Assembly (NCBI GenBank): GCA_003518245.1 | Contig: DOZA01000409.1 | Location: forward strand, 1 to 6,963 | DNA: 6,963 nucleotides | Direction of reading: 5' to 3' | Source: Bacteroidales bacterium | GTDB taxonomy: Bacteria > Bacteroidota > Bacteroidia > Bacteroidales > VadinHA17 | Shown: positions 5,931-6,963 of the stretch, piece after piece | How the letters are laid out: each line of letters opens with the position of its first letter | How positions within the stretch are numbered: position 1 is the stretch's first letter | Program-made: the position numbers and the translations under genes | The notes under the pieces: model-generated | The model's database searches: none | Seen by the model: the letters and a program-made list of their open reading frames with translations, nothing else | What the model was told of the DNA's origin: nothing

Positions 5931-6963
5931 TATGATAACCTGATGAATTTATTCCTTCGTATAATTATCCATATAAGCACGGGTATTCCAATTAATGCTG
6001 TCACTGAATTAACAGGCAGCAACCTCCCGTTTCCCGGCAGCTGGCTTATAATGTCGCTGGCCAGCAGAGCAATACCTCCTATGAGCATAGTCCCGGGAAT
6101 AAGGTAATTATGTGATGAGCTGGCAAAAACCATACGGCAAATATGAGGCACAGCAATACCTATAAATGCCAGTGGTCCGCAAAAGGCTGTAACACTTCCC
6201 GCCAGTATACTTGTACTTATAAATATTAATATCCTGGCACTGCGCACCTTCAGACCCATGCTCCTGGCATGTTCTTCCCCCAGCAGAAGAACATTCAACA
6301 TTTTTATTGTAATTAAGCTGAGGGATAATCCTGTTATGACACTAATAATTAATACATTCAACTGTTTCCACGACAGGTTTCCCAGGCTTCCCATTGTCCA
6401 TATAACAAATGATTTCAGCATTGATTCATTACTGAAATACTGCATAATACTTACAATGGCAGATACAGCACTTGCAAACATAATTCCCAGTATCAGTACA
6501 GTCATTATATCCCTCACTCGAATCGATACAAACATTATTAGAATAAGCACTAGCCCTGATCCCAGCCAGGCTGCAGCCACTAATGCCCAGCTGTTAAAAA
6601 ATATTGAAATATTTACTGATACAACAGAAGACAATCCCAGAATGAGTATTGCAACTCCCAGGCTTGCTCCTGAACTAATACCAAGGACATATGGACCTGC
6701 CAGGGGGTTTTGGAATACTGTCTGCATCTGCAATCCACTCACTGACAGAGCCATGCCAGCCAGCAGGGCTGTAAGGGCCCTTGGAAGCCTGAAATTATAT
6801 AATACAGTAGTTATATCAGCTTCAGCCCTCCCTGAAAAGGATTCAGCTAAATCACCCAGGCTTATTTTTACCGAGCCTGTTAAGATATCTATGATGAACA
6901 GGACAACCAGCGCTAAACCAAGAATAATATATAAATATGTTCTTGGGATCGCAACCTGAATAT
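5930..6963 (-). CDS. FecCD/BtuC-type ABC importer permease (5' end beyond the right edge)
   Basis: The reading frame stays open from the stop codon at 5932-5930 to the window end, giving 343 residues. That is close to the full family length (about 330-345), so only a few N-terminal residues should be missing. The ATG at 6754 is internal: upstream codons encode a first membrane helix (about 6950-6890) and the conserved R-L-P-R-A-L-T-A-L-L-A-G block (about 6790-6755). Other family marks are Q-N-P-L-A-G-P and G-I-S-S-G-A-S-L-G (about 6720-6665) and the cytoplasmic coupling helix G-E-E-H-A-R-S-M-G-L (about 6282-6250). Near the C-terminus are G-P-L-A-F-I-G-I-A-V-P-H-I-C-R and L-P-V-N-S-V-T-A-L-I-G. 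Multiple hydrophobic spans fit a ten-helix inner-membrane permease. As a homodimer with two ATPases it would import iron chelates, heme or cobalamin. The binding protein and outer-membrane receptor would be expected to the right of the window. Confidence 0.93.
   Translation of the reverse strand, partial: IQVAIPRTYLYIILGLALVVLFIIDILTGSVKISLGDLAESFSGRAEADITTVLYNFRLPRALTALLAGMALSVSGLQMQTVFQNPLAGPYVLGISSGASLGVAILILGLSSVVSVNISIFFNSWALVAAAWLGSGLVLILIMFVSIRVRDIMTVLILGIMFASAVSAIVSIMQYFSNESMLKSFVIWTMGSLGNLSWKQLNVLIISVITGLSLSLITIKMLNVLLLGEEHARSMGLKVRSARILIFISTSILAGSVTAFCGPLAFIGIAVPHICRMVFASSSHNYLIPGTMLIGGIALLASDIISQLPGNGRLLPVNSVTALIGIPVLIWIIIRRNKFIRLS

Noticed and set aside
5916..6107. Plus-strand open frame of 63 codons across the ATPase-permease junction
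   Set aside because: Opposite the permease C-terminus; no independent support.
6258..6959. Long plus-strand open frame (233 codons) opposite the permease gene
   Set aside because: It is the antisense shadow of a clearly conserved FecCD permease, has no recognisable domain and runs off the window.
1..6963. CRISPR array, insertion sequence, tRNA or rRNA genes, attachment sites
   Set aside because: No regularly spaced repeats, transposase, flanking inverted repeats, cloverleaf or rRNA-like sequence seen on reading both strands.

Overview
The window looks like chromosomal DNA of a Bacteroidota member, probably of the order Bacteroidales. It is AT-rich, and three intergenic sites match the Bacteroidota promoter consensus (TTTG, about 19-21 bases, TAnnTTTG). 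Shine-Dalgarno-like sites are nearly absent. One gene has the DUF4369/DUF5106-thioredoxin architecture typical of this phylum. Genus cannot be told from the sequence alone.

Layout from left to right. (1) Positions 1-187, minus strand: the 5' end of a secreted family C69 dipeptidase. (2) Positions 188-643: a 456-base gap that is not empty. It holds a strong promoter (337-368) followed by about 205 bases that fold into a closed, multi-armed RNA ending in a T-run at 577. This is either a stand-alone small RNA, with a 6S-like RNA as the leading guess, or a cis-acting leader of the next genes. (3) Positions 644-2474, plus strand: two overlapping genes, a BioG/DUF452-type alpha/beta hydrolase and a metal-dependent fold-type III PLP enzyme of the D-threonine aldolase/D-serine dehydratase family. 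(4) Positions 2450-3373, minus strand: a family 2 glycosyltransferase whose end overlaps the PLP gene by 25 bases. (5) Positions 3374-3485: a divergent promoter region. (6) Positions 3486-4904, plus strand: an exported TlpA-like thiol-disulfide protein. (7) Positions 4908-6963, minus strand: the ATPase and, cut by the window end, the permease of a FecCD/BtuCD-type importer for a metal chelate (siderophore, heme or cobalamin). These two are translationally coupled through a TAATG junction.

The blocks do not form one obvious pathway. The hydrolase-PLP pair and the permease-ATPase pair are each clear operons. The glycosyltransferase and the thioredoxin protein share a divergent promoter region but have no evident functional link. 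No biotin synthesis gene, binding protein or TonB receptor is visible here. The item most worth a second look is the structured RNA at 373-577; the next is the hydrolase-PLP pair.
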